Assembly: GCF_045679555.1 (NCBI RefSeq)
Contig: NC_092122.1
Location: forward strand, 10,403,543 to 10,467,542
DNA length: 64,000 bases
Direction of reading: 5' to 3'
Source of the DNA: Salvelinus alpinus
Taxonomy: Eukaryota > Chordata > Actinopteri > Salmoniformes > Salmonidae
The notes under the pieces were generated by a model, which was not told where the DNA came from, made no database searches, and saw only the letters and a list, made by a program, of their open reading frames with translations. Made by a program: the position numbers and the translations under genes. Positions 35,701-43,272 of the stretch are shown piece by piece (position 1 is the stretch's first letter; each line of letters begins with the position of its first letter).

Positions 35701-37977
35701 ATAACACACAAACACATTGAGTGTACAAAACATTGAGTTGCACCCCCTTTTGCCCTCAGAACAGCCTGAATTAGTAGGGGCATGAAATCTACAAGGTGTT
35801 GAAAGCGTTCCACAGGGAAGCCGGCCCATGTTGAATGCTTCCCACAGTTGTGTCAAGTTGGCTGGATGTCCTTTGGGTGGAGGACCGTTTTTGATACACA
35901 CGGGAAACTGTTGAGTGTGAAAAACCCAGCAGCGTTGTAGTTATTGACACACTAAAACCGGTGCACCTGGCACCTACTACCATACCCTGTCCAAAGGCAC
36001 TTAAATATTTTGTCTTGCCCATTCATCCTCTGAATGGCACACATACCCAATACATGTCTCAATTGACACAAGGCTTAAAAATCCGTATTTAACCTGTCTC
36101 CTCCCCTTCATCTACACTGATTGAAGTGGATTTAACAAGTGACATCAATAAAGGATCATAGCTTTCACCTGGTCAGTCTATGTCACCGTTCCATGTAGAA
36201 CCCTTTCGCCAGAGGGTTCTACATGGAACCAAAAGGTGTTCTACCTGGAACCAAAAAGGGTTCTCCTATGGGGACAGCCGAATAACCCTTTTTTCAAAGC
36301 GTGTATGAGAGAATGATAGTTCTACCTGGAACCAAAAGGGTACTACCTGGAACCAAAAAGGGTTATTTTAGGTTCTAGATAACACCTTTTAAGAGTGTTG
36401 TTCAATCTATGCGGATGGCAGCCCCCAACAGGTGAGTAGCATCCTCAACAACACACACAGACACACCAAATAACCATTCATGAATAAATAACAGAAAGAA
36501 AAAAACATATGCTTATTATTCAGTGTGAAATAAATGAATAAATAGTAAGTAAGGGATAAAACACAGACGTTCTGTAACATTACCTTGGAATTATACAACG
36601 AGTGGGTCTAATCCTGTATGCCAATTGGTTAAAACCGCATTCTAGCTGGTGTCTATTCCACAAGTTACCACCTACTAAATCTATGACATTGAAATGCGTA
36701 TTTACTCTGTTCCATCTGACTGCGCAATCCACTGTCTCATCAGCTCAGCCAGGTAATGCATACTGAACAAAAATATAAACGCAACATGTAAAGTGTACCA
36801 TGTTTCATGAGCTGAAATAAAAGATCCCAGAAATATTTCATACACACAAAAAGCTTATTTCTCTCAAATATTGTGCACAAATTTGTTTACATCCCTGTTA
36901 GTGATAATTTCTCCTTTGCCAAAATAATCCATCCACCTGACAGGTGTGGCACATCAAAAAGCTGATAAAACAGCATGATCATTTATTTCAAAGGTGCACC
37001 TTGTTGGGACAATAAAAGGCCACTCTAAAATGTGCAGTTTTGTCATACAACACAATGCCAGCAATTCTTTGAGGGAGCGTGCCTGACTGCTGGAATGTCC
37101 ACCAGAGCTGTTGCCAGAGAATTGAATATTAGTTTCTCTACCATTAGCCGCCTCCATCCTCGTTTTAGAAAATTTGGCAGTATGTCCAAACAGCCTCACA
37201 ACTGCAGGACAAGTGTAATCATGCTAGCCCCTCTTACATCCAGCTTCTTCACCTGTGGGATGATCTGAGGCCGCTATTGTTGTTCAGTATTTACACTAGA
37301 TCTACACTGTAAAAAGCATCTAGACATTATCTCCCATTTCTTTAAGACTAGCATTTGGTTAAATGTTATTTCTAACAGTAAATGTGTGCTTATAGTATTG
37401 TTTTATTTGGTAACTGTGGTATAAACGGCGTAAACAAACGCAAAATACTACAAGTTGCCGTTATTCTGACTGAAGAGCCGGGGCGTGACTTTGTAGCTGT
37501 AGCTAGCAGTAAGCAAGGGATACGAACGTTGCCGCTGAGCATGGCAAACGAACATAAAGAACGAACGACTGGGTCGCTTATTTAGCTAGATAAATAGTTT
37601 GCTGATAGCAAACCTGCTTATATGACAACTGAATAAAAAAAAATATCAGTTTCTGAAAACAGCTGGTCAAACTAGAAACATGGGAGGATAAATATCGAAC
37701 TAGCAACCAAAATATAAGAAAGTGTGAATACGCTTAAAAAATTTAAATCAAAGGAAGAAAAAATTCCACAGGTAAATGTTTTATTTGGCAACTGTGCTAT
37801 AAGCGGGATAAACAACGCCGTTCTGTAAAATACCTTGTAAAAATTAACTCTGCAAAGGGACGACGTTTATCCCTTACTATACATAATTGTAACAGACAAA
37901 ATGTACTGACCTCGCCTTACAATATTGAGTCGACACACTTTGATGATAAAAAGGAGGGAAAGGAGACGCAGCCGCAT
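8960..37977 (-). CDS. il15ra: Interleukin-15 receptor alpha (sushi-domain cytokine receptor), six exons
   Basis: Membrane receptor chain that binds IL-15 through one sushi/CCP domain and presents it to the IL-2/15 receptor beta and gamma chains. Exons on the minus strand: 1, 37977-37911 (signal peptide, [15 protein letters not shown]...); 2, 15927-15736 (sushi, CPPLPQWKL ... [11 protein letters not shown] ... WEGPTLICI, four Cys); 3, 11171-11061 (Pro/Ser/Thr stalk, [11 protein letters not shown]); 4, 10914-10780 (Thr-rich stalk, [12 protein letters not shown]); 5, 9190-9118 (membrane span [16 protein letters not shown] then GRRKW); 6, 9023-8960 (tail [20 protein letters not shown], stop TGA). 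Every junction has GT/AG. Exons 1 to 4 end in phase 1 and exon 5 in phase 2, all compatible, giving about 213 aa. The AGTSS...C...W..P.L.CI pattern is that of IL-15R alpha sushi domains. Exon 1 is the least certain: it is picked by phase, a weak signal peptide and the ISRE nearby. Intron 1 is about 22 kb, nearly all transposons. A close alternative name is the fish CD25-like chain. Confidence 0.72.
9568..10649 (+). mobile_element. hAT (Charlie/ZBED5-SCAND3-type) transposon, internally deleted
   Basis: The ends are an imperfect inverted pair: cagcggttccaaaacgaggg at the left, and cagggg ttcccaaaac read from the right. They are flanked by an 8-bp duplication, gtctagaa (9560-9567) and gtctagca (10650-10657), one mismatch apart. 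The size is 1082 bp. Inside are decayed transposase words of the ZBED5/SCAND3 family, for example [14 protein letters not shown] (about 10050-10095) and an upstream [13 protein letters not shown]-like region, without a long frame. It lies in the il15ra intron between the membrane-span and stalk exons. Confidence 0.8.
11841..13412 (+). mobile_element. Inner Tc1-like transposon (cagtaccagtcaaaagtttg family)
   Basis: Inverted ends cagtaccagtcaaaagtttg (11841) and caaacctttgactggtactg (to 13412), with TA before the left end. The length is 1572 bp. The transposase is badly decayed: it begins at 12254 (MARTAQISK) and hits a stop within 10 codons. Around 12670-12740 a foreign-looking stretch replaces part of the catalytic domain. 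Confidence 0.88.
12744..13178 (+). pseudogene. Tc1 transposase C-terminal half, catalytic Glu lost
   Basis: A 144-codon open stretch covers the second half of the DDE domain: [34 protein letters not shown] (second Asp present), [11 protein letters not shown] and the usual tail [17 protein letters not shown]. Where the family has NPIE, this copy reads NPIV, so the catalytic glutamate is a valine. The first Asp region (WSDET-like) is missing upstream. It is not functional. Confidence 0.82.
13713..13879. mobile_element. hAT-type palindromic MITE with perfect 8-bp duplication
   Basis: A 167-bp foldback with arms ggcgtttccctaaccaaggg and its complement at the right (ccgagtttgggaaacaatgc), and an inner palindrome around ctacacagctgattcaaa. 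It is flanked by identical 8-bp cttaggtc (13705-13712 and 13880-13887), the size typical of hAT insertions. A related copy is at 59920-60110. Confidence 0.82.
14311..14740 (-). mobile_element. tRNA-derived SINE, long form
   Basis: Read on the minus strand it starts with a tRNA-like head (gtggcgaagttgtctaaggc as A-box region; the B-box is decayed) and continues into a long GC-rich body (cgaccgggagacccatgggg, cacaattgggccaacgtcgt). It ends with a GA/CT microsatellite tail (14314-14330 on the plus strand). No protein is coded; the open frames here are incidental. The SINE family name is not recalled with certainty. Confidence 0.65.
14868..15091 (-). mobile_element. tRNA-derived SINE, short form
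   Basis: On the minus strand: head gagtggtgcagcagtctaag (A-box-like), B-box-like tggtttgaatcc, middle cccatagggcggcgcacaat, and tail ttgttcttaactgacttgca ending in taaataaaggttaaa. The tail is shared with the SINEs at 39467-39680 and 56372-56572, but the tRNA-like head differs. Confidence 0.75.
16010..16400. repeat. Interspersed repeat, unnamed
   Basis: Shares long blocks with 11575-11840 (gctaggactgtctgggagtg, tgttattggcagag, ggtgatgtcaccatg/ggtgatgtcaccagg). Neither copy has clear ends or coding capacity. It looks like an old DNA-transposon or SINE-like repeat dispersed in il15ra introns. Confidence 0.5.
16914..17293 (+). mobile_element. Solo LTR of a Ty3/Gypsy-type retrotransposon
   Basis: A 380-bp block begins tgtcacgttctgacc and ends ccgttaca, flanked by a perfect 5-bp duplication catac (16909-16913 and 17294-17298). 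It contains tattaaatt as a polyadenylation-like signal near 17221. There is no internal region, so it is a solo LTR left by LTR-LTR recombination. It is related to the 346-bp LTRs at 29631-33169 (shared tctctgattg, accacgctgc) but in the opposite orientation. Confidence 0.85.
17600..18070 (+). other. Unassigned stretch, possible solo LTR
   Basis: It contains a TATA box (tataaaat, 17941) followed 45 bp later by AATAAA (17987-17992), a spacing typical of a retroelement U3/R region. It lies in the hAT where no transposase is expected. I could not find a convincing TG...CA boundary pair or target duplication, so the call is tentative. Confidence 0.3.
18151..18976 (+). pseudogene. hAT transposase, BED zinc finger and N-terminal core, frameshifted
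   Basis: Starts [20 protein letters not shown] just after a good splice acceptor (ctttacag). It carries a BED-like finger in the first 50 residues (ICKYG; H..KC near aa 43-48, with the first Cys pair partly lost). A frameshift near 18350-18400 moves the reading to a second open stretch, 18353-18976, with typical hAT words: [32 protein letters not shown], and [13 protein letters not shown] (near the conserved C..H.LNL motif). It is cut at about 18970 by a LINE insertion. Not functional. Confidence 0.78.
18970..19797 (-). pseudogene. 5'-truncated LINE, reverse transcriptase C-terminal region and 3' tail
   Basis: Minus-strand reading from about 19797 to 19121 gives the post-palm part of a fish LINE polymerase: [50 protein letters not shown], and [15 protein letters not shown]. 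The untranslated 3' end follows (18970-19120) with the widespread fish motif ctcttatccagagcgactta (plus strand, about 18998-19020). The catalytic palm is missing, so the copy was 5'-truncated on insertion. It lies within hAT transposase sequence, which resumes at 19797. Confidence 0.8.
20266..20714 (+). repeat. Gypsy 5' LTR
   Basis: 449 bp, TG...CA ends, with a CT microsatellite near its start (about 20317-20348). attcattaaa near 20665 may act as the polyadenylation signal. The upstream 5-mer is ctaag. Confidence 0.95.
20733..21680 (+). CDS. Gypsy gag polyprotein
   Basis: Retrotransposon capsid/nucleocapsid protein, about 315 aa from ATG 20733 ([16 protein letters not shown]), 18 bp after the left LTR. 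It shows an N-terminal coiled-coil-like Gln-rich stretch (aa 20-55), a Pro-rich linker, the retrotransposon gag core (about aa 75-215; [38 protein letters not shown]) and one CCHC zinc knuckle near the end, [14 protein letters not shown]. Stop TAG 21678-21680. No lesions are seen. The upstream in-frame ATG at 20679 lies in the LTR and is not preferred. Confidence 0.9.
   Translation: MDAASSTSLTEFISRSITRMDQQEENISSTGRAVQALATQVSQLTQQLQHLRGLAAPPTPAVQPAPPEPDSQLEPRLPTPEGYSGDPDYCRAFLTRCSMHFSLQPRTFNREQSKVAFVLTLLSGKAALWGTAVWANQDPCCTSFQTLSEEMRRVFDRAVAGREAARLLADLRQGDRSVSEYSIQFRTLAAECQWNEEAQWDMFLHGLEDRIQKEIYVLDLPRSLNGLVELALRVDARLSRIGRRACPNRPYNDTEGWHASGGNTASSASAHEPMQLGRARLSREERERRRSQGLCLYCGRAGHFIHSCPVKDQAR
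22301..23905 (-). mobile_element. Tc1-like transposon inserted in Gypsy pol
   Basis: Inverted ends cagtggggagaacaagtatt (22301) and ttgttctccccactg (to 23905) are flanked by TA (22299-22300 and 23906-23907). The length is 1605 bp. The transposase runs on the minus strand. It interrupts the codons between protease and reverse transcriptase. Confidence 0.93.
22517..23537 (-). pseudogene. Tc1 transposase (antisense to Gypsy pol), frameshifted near its N-terminus
   Basis: The start would be at about 23537 (MAKTRE). The N-terminal HTH is spread over two frames (23472-23266 reads [20 protein letters not shown]). From 23404 to 22517 a 295-codon frame is open, carrying [19 protein letters not shown] (the family has WSDET, so the first Asp is Val here), [24 protein letters not shown] (second Asp), [13 protein letters not shown] (Glu) and a normal C-terminus ending GFCTKY. 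Lesions are frameshifts near 23480 and around 23300, plus loss of the first catalytic Asp. Otherwise it is well preserved. Confidence 0.85.
26621..27089 (+). repeat. Gypsy 3' LTR
   Basis: 469 bp, identical by eye to the 5' LTR except for a CT run longer by 20 bp. It is followed by the duplicated ctaag. Confidence 0.95.
27095..28192 (+). pseudogene. LINE reverse transcriptase domain, catalytic motif deleted
   Basis: It reads RT blocks in order: [64 protein letters not shown] (first catalytic Asp), and [16 protein letters not shown]. Then, immediately after ASNSIIKF, where the family has the FADD box, it jumps to [12 protein letters not shown] and 3' sequence. So an internal deletion removed the F/YADD active site and everything after it. 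The copy was dead before or independent of the Gypsy insertion. Confidence 0.8.
28609..29560 (+). pseudogene. hAT transposase C-terminal region
   Basis: Continuation of the transposase cut at 18970 and 19905. In shifting frames it codes hAT words: [20 protein letters not shown] (28890 on) and then the dimerisation segment [20 protein letters not shown] followed by [19 protein letters not shown] (about 29080-29210). The 3' part is Glu/Asp-rich ([20 protein letters not shown]) and ends in untranslated sequence before the LTR array. Frameshifts are frequent. Confidence 0.75.
29631..29976 (-). repeat. LTR copy 1 of tandem element
   Basis: 346 bp. It differs from copy 2 at a handful of sites, for example aatgaatg versus aacgaatg, gtgaagc versus gtgacgc, and tagactag versus tagacaag. 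Confidence 0.88.
30316..31035 (-). CDS. Pro-rich repeat ORF of tandem element, body 1 (gag-like position)
   Basis: A 240-codon open frame starting [20 protein letters not shown] about 200 bp after the LTR on the element's sense strand, where gag would lie. The first 45 residues are charged and helical-looking. The rest is Pro/Val/Ser-rich, built of 9-residue units such as SPELPVTVP and GPEPPETVR (27-bp DNA repeats). There is no zinc knuckle or enzyme motif. Plus-strand frames of 239 and 150 codons are also open, because a 27-bp repeat keeps all frames in phase; so coding is possible but not proven. Confidence 0.45.
31241..31586 (-). repeat. LTR copy 2 (central) of tandem element
   Basis: 346 bp, shared between the two bodies. 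Its right half resembles copy 1 (atagacaacg, agaagaaaca) and its left half resembles copy 3 (aacgaatg, gtgacgct), a mosaic expected from unequal exchange between LTRs. Confidence 0.88.
31926..32618 (-). CDS. Pro-rich repeat ORF of tandem element, body 2
   Basis: A 231-codon frame, same as the body 1 product apart from one 9-residue unit (GPEPPETVR) fewer. That 27-bp unit fully accounts for the 27-bp difference in body length. Conservation of the frame between both copies is equally explained by recent duplication, so it is weak evidence for coding. Confidence 0.45.
32824..33169 (-). repeat. LTR copy 3 of tandem element
   Basis: 346 bp. It carries private changes in its right half (agagacaacg, attgcgaaca, cacctagatgacctac, agagaaaaaaca), making it the most diverged of the three on that side. 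Confidence 0.88.
33350..34518. mobile_element. Non-autonomous hAT-like element nested near the right end of the large hAT
   Basis: Ends tagggtcgggcaatatggca and, from the right, tagggcagggctgtataccg. Flanking 8-mers ctctaaat (33342-33349) and ctctgaat (34519-34526) match at 7 of 8. The size is 1169 bp, AT-rich, with no transposase recognised. A run of T/A follows the left end. Confidence 0.7.
34557..35715. other. il15ra intron 1 sequence without clear features
   Basis: AT-rich, short frames only. One tRNA-like B-box string occurs on the minus strand (gggagttcaatccccg, about 35193-35208) with no convincing A-box or cloverleaf. Confidence 0.35.
35718..36180 (-). mobile_element. Tc1-derived non-autonomous element (gtgtacaaaacatt family), copy 1
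   Basis: It starts gagtgtacaaaacattgag and matches the copy at 55991-56719 over most of its length. On the minus strand it encodes only the Tc1 transposase N-terminus (from [20 protein letters not shown] at 36022, HTH with [13 protein letters not shown]); the catalytic domain is absent. The right inverted end is lost here. Confidence 0.72.
36185..36400. repeat. Short repeat with iterated ggttctacctggaacc units
   Basis: Several near-copies of tacctggaaccaaaaagggt and its inverse (ccatgtagaaccctttcgcc) form an imperfect foldback. No coding content. This kind of repeat is familiar from fish introns, but I do not know its name. Confidence 0.5.
36763..37287 (+). mobile_element. Internally deleted Tc1-like element (aaaatataaacgcaac family)
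   Basis: Left end ctgaacaaaaatataaacgc (36763). The right end, ...attgttgttcag (to 37287), is short. TA lies on both sides (36761-36762, 37288-37289). The length is 525 bp. It keeps only the transposase N-terminal HTH ([20 protein letters not shown], near 37100-37155). It is related to the decayed copy at 3353-4625. Confidence 0.8.
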
Positions 37978-38139
37978 GACACTGGAGCCTGCTATTCCAA
38001 TGTTTAAATAAAGGAGTCTCTGTAAAGTCTCTTTGATAATGAACTGAGCCACAGGAAAATAATATGCATCTCCTAACTTTTGAAGTGGTATGTGATAACG
38101 CCGCAAACCTTTCATCCAAATGTGTAGCTGCCACTTTGG

Positions 38140-38152
38140 CACTTTCACTTTC
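38140..38152 (-). promoter_or_regulatory. IRF/ISRE-like element upstream of il15ra exon 1
   Basis: The minus strand reads gaaagtgaaagtg, an exact match to the GAAANNGAAA core bound by interferon regulatory factors. It lies about 165 bp before the proposed il15ra start codon. Mammalian IL15RA is known to be interferon/IRF1-inducible, so location and motif fit. Function is inferred. Confidence 0.5.
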
Positions 38153-38164
38153 ATTCTCAATCAT

Positions 38165-39045
38165 TCAGGTCTACTGCTGCAACCTGGACTCAGGGGTAGA
38201 AATAACATAGTAAATGTAAATCTTCATTATTAAAATTAGTATGATAGTTGTGCATGATGGGATTTCAACACACAACCTTTGGATTGCTAGACGTGTTGGT
38301 TGGATTCCAATATACAATCATTGATTACAATTGTAAGACTATGTCATAGATTTTTATAACTAACCAACGATAGACTACAGCCTGCCGTTTCCGATGTGAA
38401 CAAATTAGTCATAGTGGGCAGAACAAGCAAGGAGGAGGGCAGAGCCAAGCACGAGCTAGCGAGATCCTATTTGCGCGTTCTAGCATGTATTTGCGTATAT
38501 CCTTTAGGGAACGCCTACTCTGTGAAGTGCGCCTGTACAATAACTCAATTCGCCCTTGCACTCCTTCTAAACAACGGCATTTTTTAGACTTTGGCAAAGG
38601 GTAAAATCTACTAAACTTAATCTATTCTGTTAGTAACAGAATATAGTTTTGGGAACAGAAAACTATATTGAAATCAAATATTTAATCGGTGCTAAAATGT
38701 GCATAATATCAGACAAAATCCATCTCGCTCCATCTTCTCCTACTGTCGGCCACTGGCCTTCTTTCCATCACCATATTTGGTAGTGAGCGGAAACGCTAAC
38801 CGGATGCTTTACACTTATACATCCGGAGAAATATCTGGCTCATTCTTCTATGTGACTATTTGATATCGTTTGAGGTCCGCACACGGTCAACGCTTGTATA
38901 AAAGTTGTCATATGGCTCCATCTAGTGGTCGTTTGATTTTTGTTTATTTTAGATTTTTGTTTTCCAGTTGTGGTTATCCGAACGCTAGGTGGAGACAAGA
39001 TAGTGTTTGATGAGACCACAGGGCCTCACTTACACCCTAGGTATC
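38165..39045. other. Intergenic region between il15ra and rbm17
   Basis: No coding exon recognised. It probably contains the il15ra promoter on the minus strand. A tRNA-like string occurs on the minus strand near 38265-38300 (aaaggttgtgtgttgaaatc), probably an old SINE scrap. Confidence 0.35.
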
Positions 39046-39049
39046 CGAC

Positions 39050-40285
39050 TAACTAATGGCGTGGAGAAAGAGGTAGGTGAAGTGAAATTTGTTTGGTTAA
39101 TTGGAAATGGTAGGTTATTAATATTGTGTGGTAGCCAGGCTCATCAAGAGAAGATTCTCCAAAATGGAAACGTTTAATGGGAAGAAGATTAAAAGCCATG
39201 TCCCTGGTGCTTAGATTGAGGGGAGTCATCACTCGGGTCCCAATATCTATGTCCACAGATGATATTAAAGAAAATGTGAAGGGAGGCAGAGTGATTGAGG
39301 CCAAAAGGTTGATCGGCATGAAAGAGGGTCAAAGAAGTGAACGCTTATCAGTGATGCTGAGGTTTGAGAAAGTCTTGCCAGGAAAAGTACAGATTCAATG
39401 TAAGAAGATCTGTCCCATGGGACATGTAGCTGCTTAGTGTGAAGGAAAGAAAAATTAGCCAAGTGTGTTTTTTATTTATTTAACTATTTAACTTTTATTT
39501 AACTAGGCAGGTCAGTTAAGAACAAATTCTTATTTACAATGACAGCCTAGGAACAGTGTGTTAACTGCCTTGTTCAGGGGCAGAATGACAGATGTTTACC
39601 TTGTCAGCTCAGGGATTCGATCTAGCAAACTTTCGGTTACTGGCCCAACACTAACCACTAGACTACCTGCCACCCCCGGTGAATGTGGAGACAATGTGAA
39701 GGTTAAGTGCTGTAATTGTGGGGGAGAACACAGTGCAGCATTTGGTGGATGCCAGGTACAGAGAGGCTCAGAGATATAGGATCAGTTATGATATGTAGAG
39801 GCCTTAAAACAGATTGGTAGAACTACAGTGTGGACTGATGGAGCTTACATGGATATACCTGTAGTAAGTGGGCCTACTGTCAGGACTGGTGCTTCTGATG
39901 GTCCTGGCATGGTTTCGAGGCCTGTTCAGAAATCCTGTGCTCATTAATGTGCAAGGTGTGTTGAACAATAGTGTTCCGTCCTCCCAGGCTGCCGGGCCTG
40001 CATGATGTCGGATCAGATAGGGCCAAGTAGTGGAATAGCAGTGAGGTTTTAATGGCTGTAGAGATAGTCGGTAGGGCAATTTTTCTTGCCTTTTCCCTAT
40101 CCTTTCCCATTTTGTGTCACAACGTGTAATTAATTCACACTCCAGAAAAGTAGACAGAAACACAGGGCTAGAAAAGAGAAATAGATGAATAGTAGTATAG
40201 TACTACTACACTCCAGTATAGTAGGTGGCAGTGTATGCACCTTGCAGTTGTTTGCGATGCGCCAATATAATTTTAAAGAAGAAGT
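39050..40285 (+). pseudogene. LINE remnant: ORF1-like zinc-knuckle protein and 3' end
   Basis: Decayed non-LTR element. An 86-codon frame at 39177-39437 (VLRLRGVITRVPISMSTDD, LSVMLRFEKVLPGKVQI, ending ICPMGHVAA) leads into a knuckle region. After a SINE insertion (39467-39680) the frame resumes with VKVKCCNCGGEHSAAFGGCQ (about 39702-39762), a CCHC knuckle. The 3' end near 40215-40285 has the typical gtaggtggcagtgtatgcac and aaagaagaag tail. No reverse transcriptase remains. Confidence 0.7.
39467..39680 (-). mobile_element. tRNA-derived SINE
   Basis: On the minus strand: head ggcaggtagtctagtggtta (A-box-like), gctagatcgaatccctga (B-box), tail ttgttcttaactgacctgcc ending in taaataaaagttaaa. 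Inserted in the LINE remnant. Same family as 56372-56572. Confidence 0.8.
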
Positions 40286-40407
40286 TGACCATTTTTGATG
40301 ACGTTTATTGTATCGATTTGAAAGTCAGTGTAGCGATATGTGCTAATAAAAAGGCATGTATTCGCGCATTACAACGATTTATTTGTCTACTAGTTATATT
40401 TTATAAG
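40286..40407 (+). promoter_or_regulatory. Possible non-coding first exon / promoter area of rbm17
   Basis: A strong splice donor (ataag|gtgagtat at 40407/40408) with no upstream coding frame lies about 900 bp before the rbm17 start codon. A good acceptor occurs at 41087/41088 (tttatttacag). Mammalian RBM17 has a non-coding first exon, so this is a candidate. There is no TATA box. Speculative. Confidence 0.3.
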
Positions 40408-41327
40408 GTGAGTATTTGAGTCTTCGTTTGTTAAGGGGTTGTATCTGTGGGAAATATTGTTAGTGTGCCTCCGCGACAAAAGACCGATACAGTTGTTGTT
40501 TAACGTTAGTTGGCTAAAAGTAACGCGTTAGCTAGCTGGTTACGTCCTCACAAATGCAATGTAATGAGTTTTTTATTTATTTTTATAAACCTACTGGACT
40601 GTCTTTCGTAATGGTCTGCTCAGTGTGATGTGTGGTCGCGGAGTTGCAATCCAAACGACAGTTCTAGCTAGCGAGCTATGTCAGGGGTGGGTATAATTTG
40701 TGGAACGTTCCAATTAGGAATCTGTCCCAAAAATGTCGTAAAGTACAAGGTTGCCAACAAACAACGCATACAAAGTAGTATGATCAATTCACCTAGCTAA
40801 CTAGCTGCCGAATAGGCATCAACTCACCACGTAGCGTATTCTTAATGTTTGTCCATAAGCTACCAGATACACTTTTCGGAAGAAACGTGGTGAGTGAAAA
40901 CTTAATGAAATGTAACCCTCTCTCTACCCGGTATCTTATTCGGCCGCTATACAACTTTGTATGCGTTGTTTGGCGGCAATCTTGTTATTTACGAAGTTTT
41001 TGGAACAGGTTCCTGTTGGATCGTTCCATAAATTGTAATCACCACTGTCAGTTATCTATTTTGTCTTGACGCTGCTTTTATTTACAGGTCTATTTACCCA
41101 TGCCACTGCCAGGAGTATCTTTAAGGGACACACTCTTTTCACGCCACTTAGATACAAAGTTATTTTCGTAGCAGGTTAGAAGAGCCTTTTCGCTAACCCT
41201 TTTCCTAACCTTAAGCTCTGTCTGAACCAGCTACGTTAATTCTCTTAACATACTAAGTAAATTCTTCTAACTTACTGCGTACGTTCTCCTAACCTGCTCC
41301 GAAAAAGTTACTTAAACTCTGAGAACA

Positions 41328-43228
41328 ATGTCGCTTTACGACGACATGGGCGTCGGGAGTGCGACCAGTGACACCAAGACCGAGGGCTGGTCCAAGAATT
41401 TTAAGCTACTGCAGTCACAGCTGAAAGTAAAGAAGGCAGCTCTGGCTCAGGCTAAGGTGGGTTCCAATGGCACCGCAGGTTGATGAAAGCTGGATTCAGG
41501 CATGACTCAAAGCTATGTTTACCAAGGCATCCCTAGCCATATCTATGAACCTTGTCTCCACATCCAGAGGTATGGATGATGTGTGTGTGTTCCCCTCAGA
41601 GTCAGCGGATGAAGCAGGGTACTGTCCTGGCACCAGTCATTGACTTAAAGAGAGGAGGTTCTGCTGATGACAGACAGATACTAGACACACCCCCACACAT
41701 TGCAGCAGGACTCAAGGTGAGGGCTGTGTGTGTTTCTGTGCCACAAGTATTTGTCAGGGTGTCCTATGTGAAATGTGCGTTAATGTGTGACTTATGTGAT
41801 GTGTGTGTCAGGACACAGCACCCAGCGTGTTCACCTCGGGGGACGCGCTAATCCCCCTGGCTGATGAGTATGACCCCATGTTCCCCAACGACTACGAGAA
41901 GGTGGTGAAGAGACACCGTGAGGAGAGGCAGAGGCAGAGAGAGCAGGAACGACTGAAGGAGATAGAGGACAGAGAGAAGTACGACCTCTTACCGAACAGC
42001 ACCAAAGCTACACTTCTAGAACATTCAACAGGATTCTGTTGTTATTGTTGACATAAGTTACAATGTTATATCCTTCAGGAAACTGTAAGGAAACTGAGGA
42101 TGACGTATTGCTTATAGAAGTTTTCACACTGTAGGAATATGGACCTGACGATGACCACATCATTTCAGTCGATGTTCTGTCCTTCATGCTGATCTTGTGT
42201 GCTTCCTGTCCAGGAAGAGGAAGGACAGACACGAGGGCAGCAGCGCTCCGAGTGGATTCTCCCGCTTCCCCACGGCAGAGGGAGAGTCTGATGAGGAGGA
42301 GGAGGACTATGAGAAGGAGAAGAGGAAAAGGAGTGAGTAGACCACCTCTGGTTTCACTGAGCCTTCAAAGCAGATGAGCCATTATTTAGGCAGATGGACT
42401 TGTTCTTAATGTTAGGATAATGTTGTGAGTACTTCAGGATAATGTGTCTGACTGTATGTGGTGGTTAGACTATGTCCCTTGATTCTTACCCATGTCTTTC
42501 TTTTAGGTATGGGTGGAGCAGCCATCGCCCCACCCTCCTCACTCGTGGATAGTAGAGACAGTGAGTAATGGCTCACAGAGGGATTGGTGTCTGTCTGTTT
42601 GGGATGTGGGGGAGTTTTTCCAGTAGATAGAGGTGTTTATTTAACGTTAGGATGACATTCAACATGCTTCATCAGGATGAGGTGAGTGTTAACTGTCTCT
42701 CCCCTCCAGGCTCGTCATACTCCTATGAGGATGAGATGCGGCCCTCCCGTGGTTCTAAAGCAGCCATCCCTCCCCCCATGTACGAGGACTCTGACCGCCC
42801 CCGCTCGCCACCTGGCGGTCCCACCAACTCATTCCTGGCCAACATGGGGTGAGTCTGATACCCCCCCCTGCTGGGATAGAATGTCCTGTTAGTTGTATGT
42901 AGTCTCACGTGCCCAACTCAAAACACAACACACCTGAACACTGGCCCTCTAATGGCATCAACCTGTATAGTACAGCAGCTTAGTGTTCTGTCCAGTGGTG
43001 TTGTCTGATGTTGTGTCCCTGTCTCCCCAGAGGGACCGTGGCCCATAAGATCATGCAGAAGTATGGCTTCCGGGAGGGCCAGGGGCTGGGCAAACACGAG
43101 CAGGGTCTCAGCACGGCCCTGTCTGTAGAGAAGACCAGCAAGAGGGGTGGCAAGATCATCATAGGAGACGCCACTGAGAAGAGTAACACCATGCTTCATA
43201 TCTCACTTTCTGCCGTCTCACTGCCCTG

Positions 43229-43272
<44 letters not shown>

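Noticed and set aside
37032-37268. 78-codon frame that could be an exon
   Set aside because: It is the HTH of an internally deleted Tc1 element.
38396-38597. Short frames on both strands considered as alternative il15ra first exon
   Set aside because: No signal peptide and no splice donor giving the phase-1 end needed by the sushi exon.
41979-42051. Continuation of rbm17 exon 3 past 41978
   Set aside because: The frame runs to a stop and loses family similarity; using the donor after AA joins cleanly to KRKDRHEG in the next exon.
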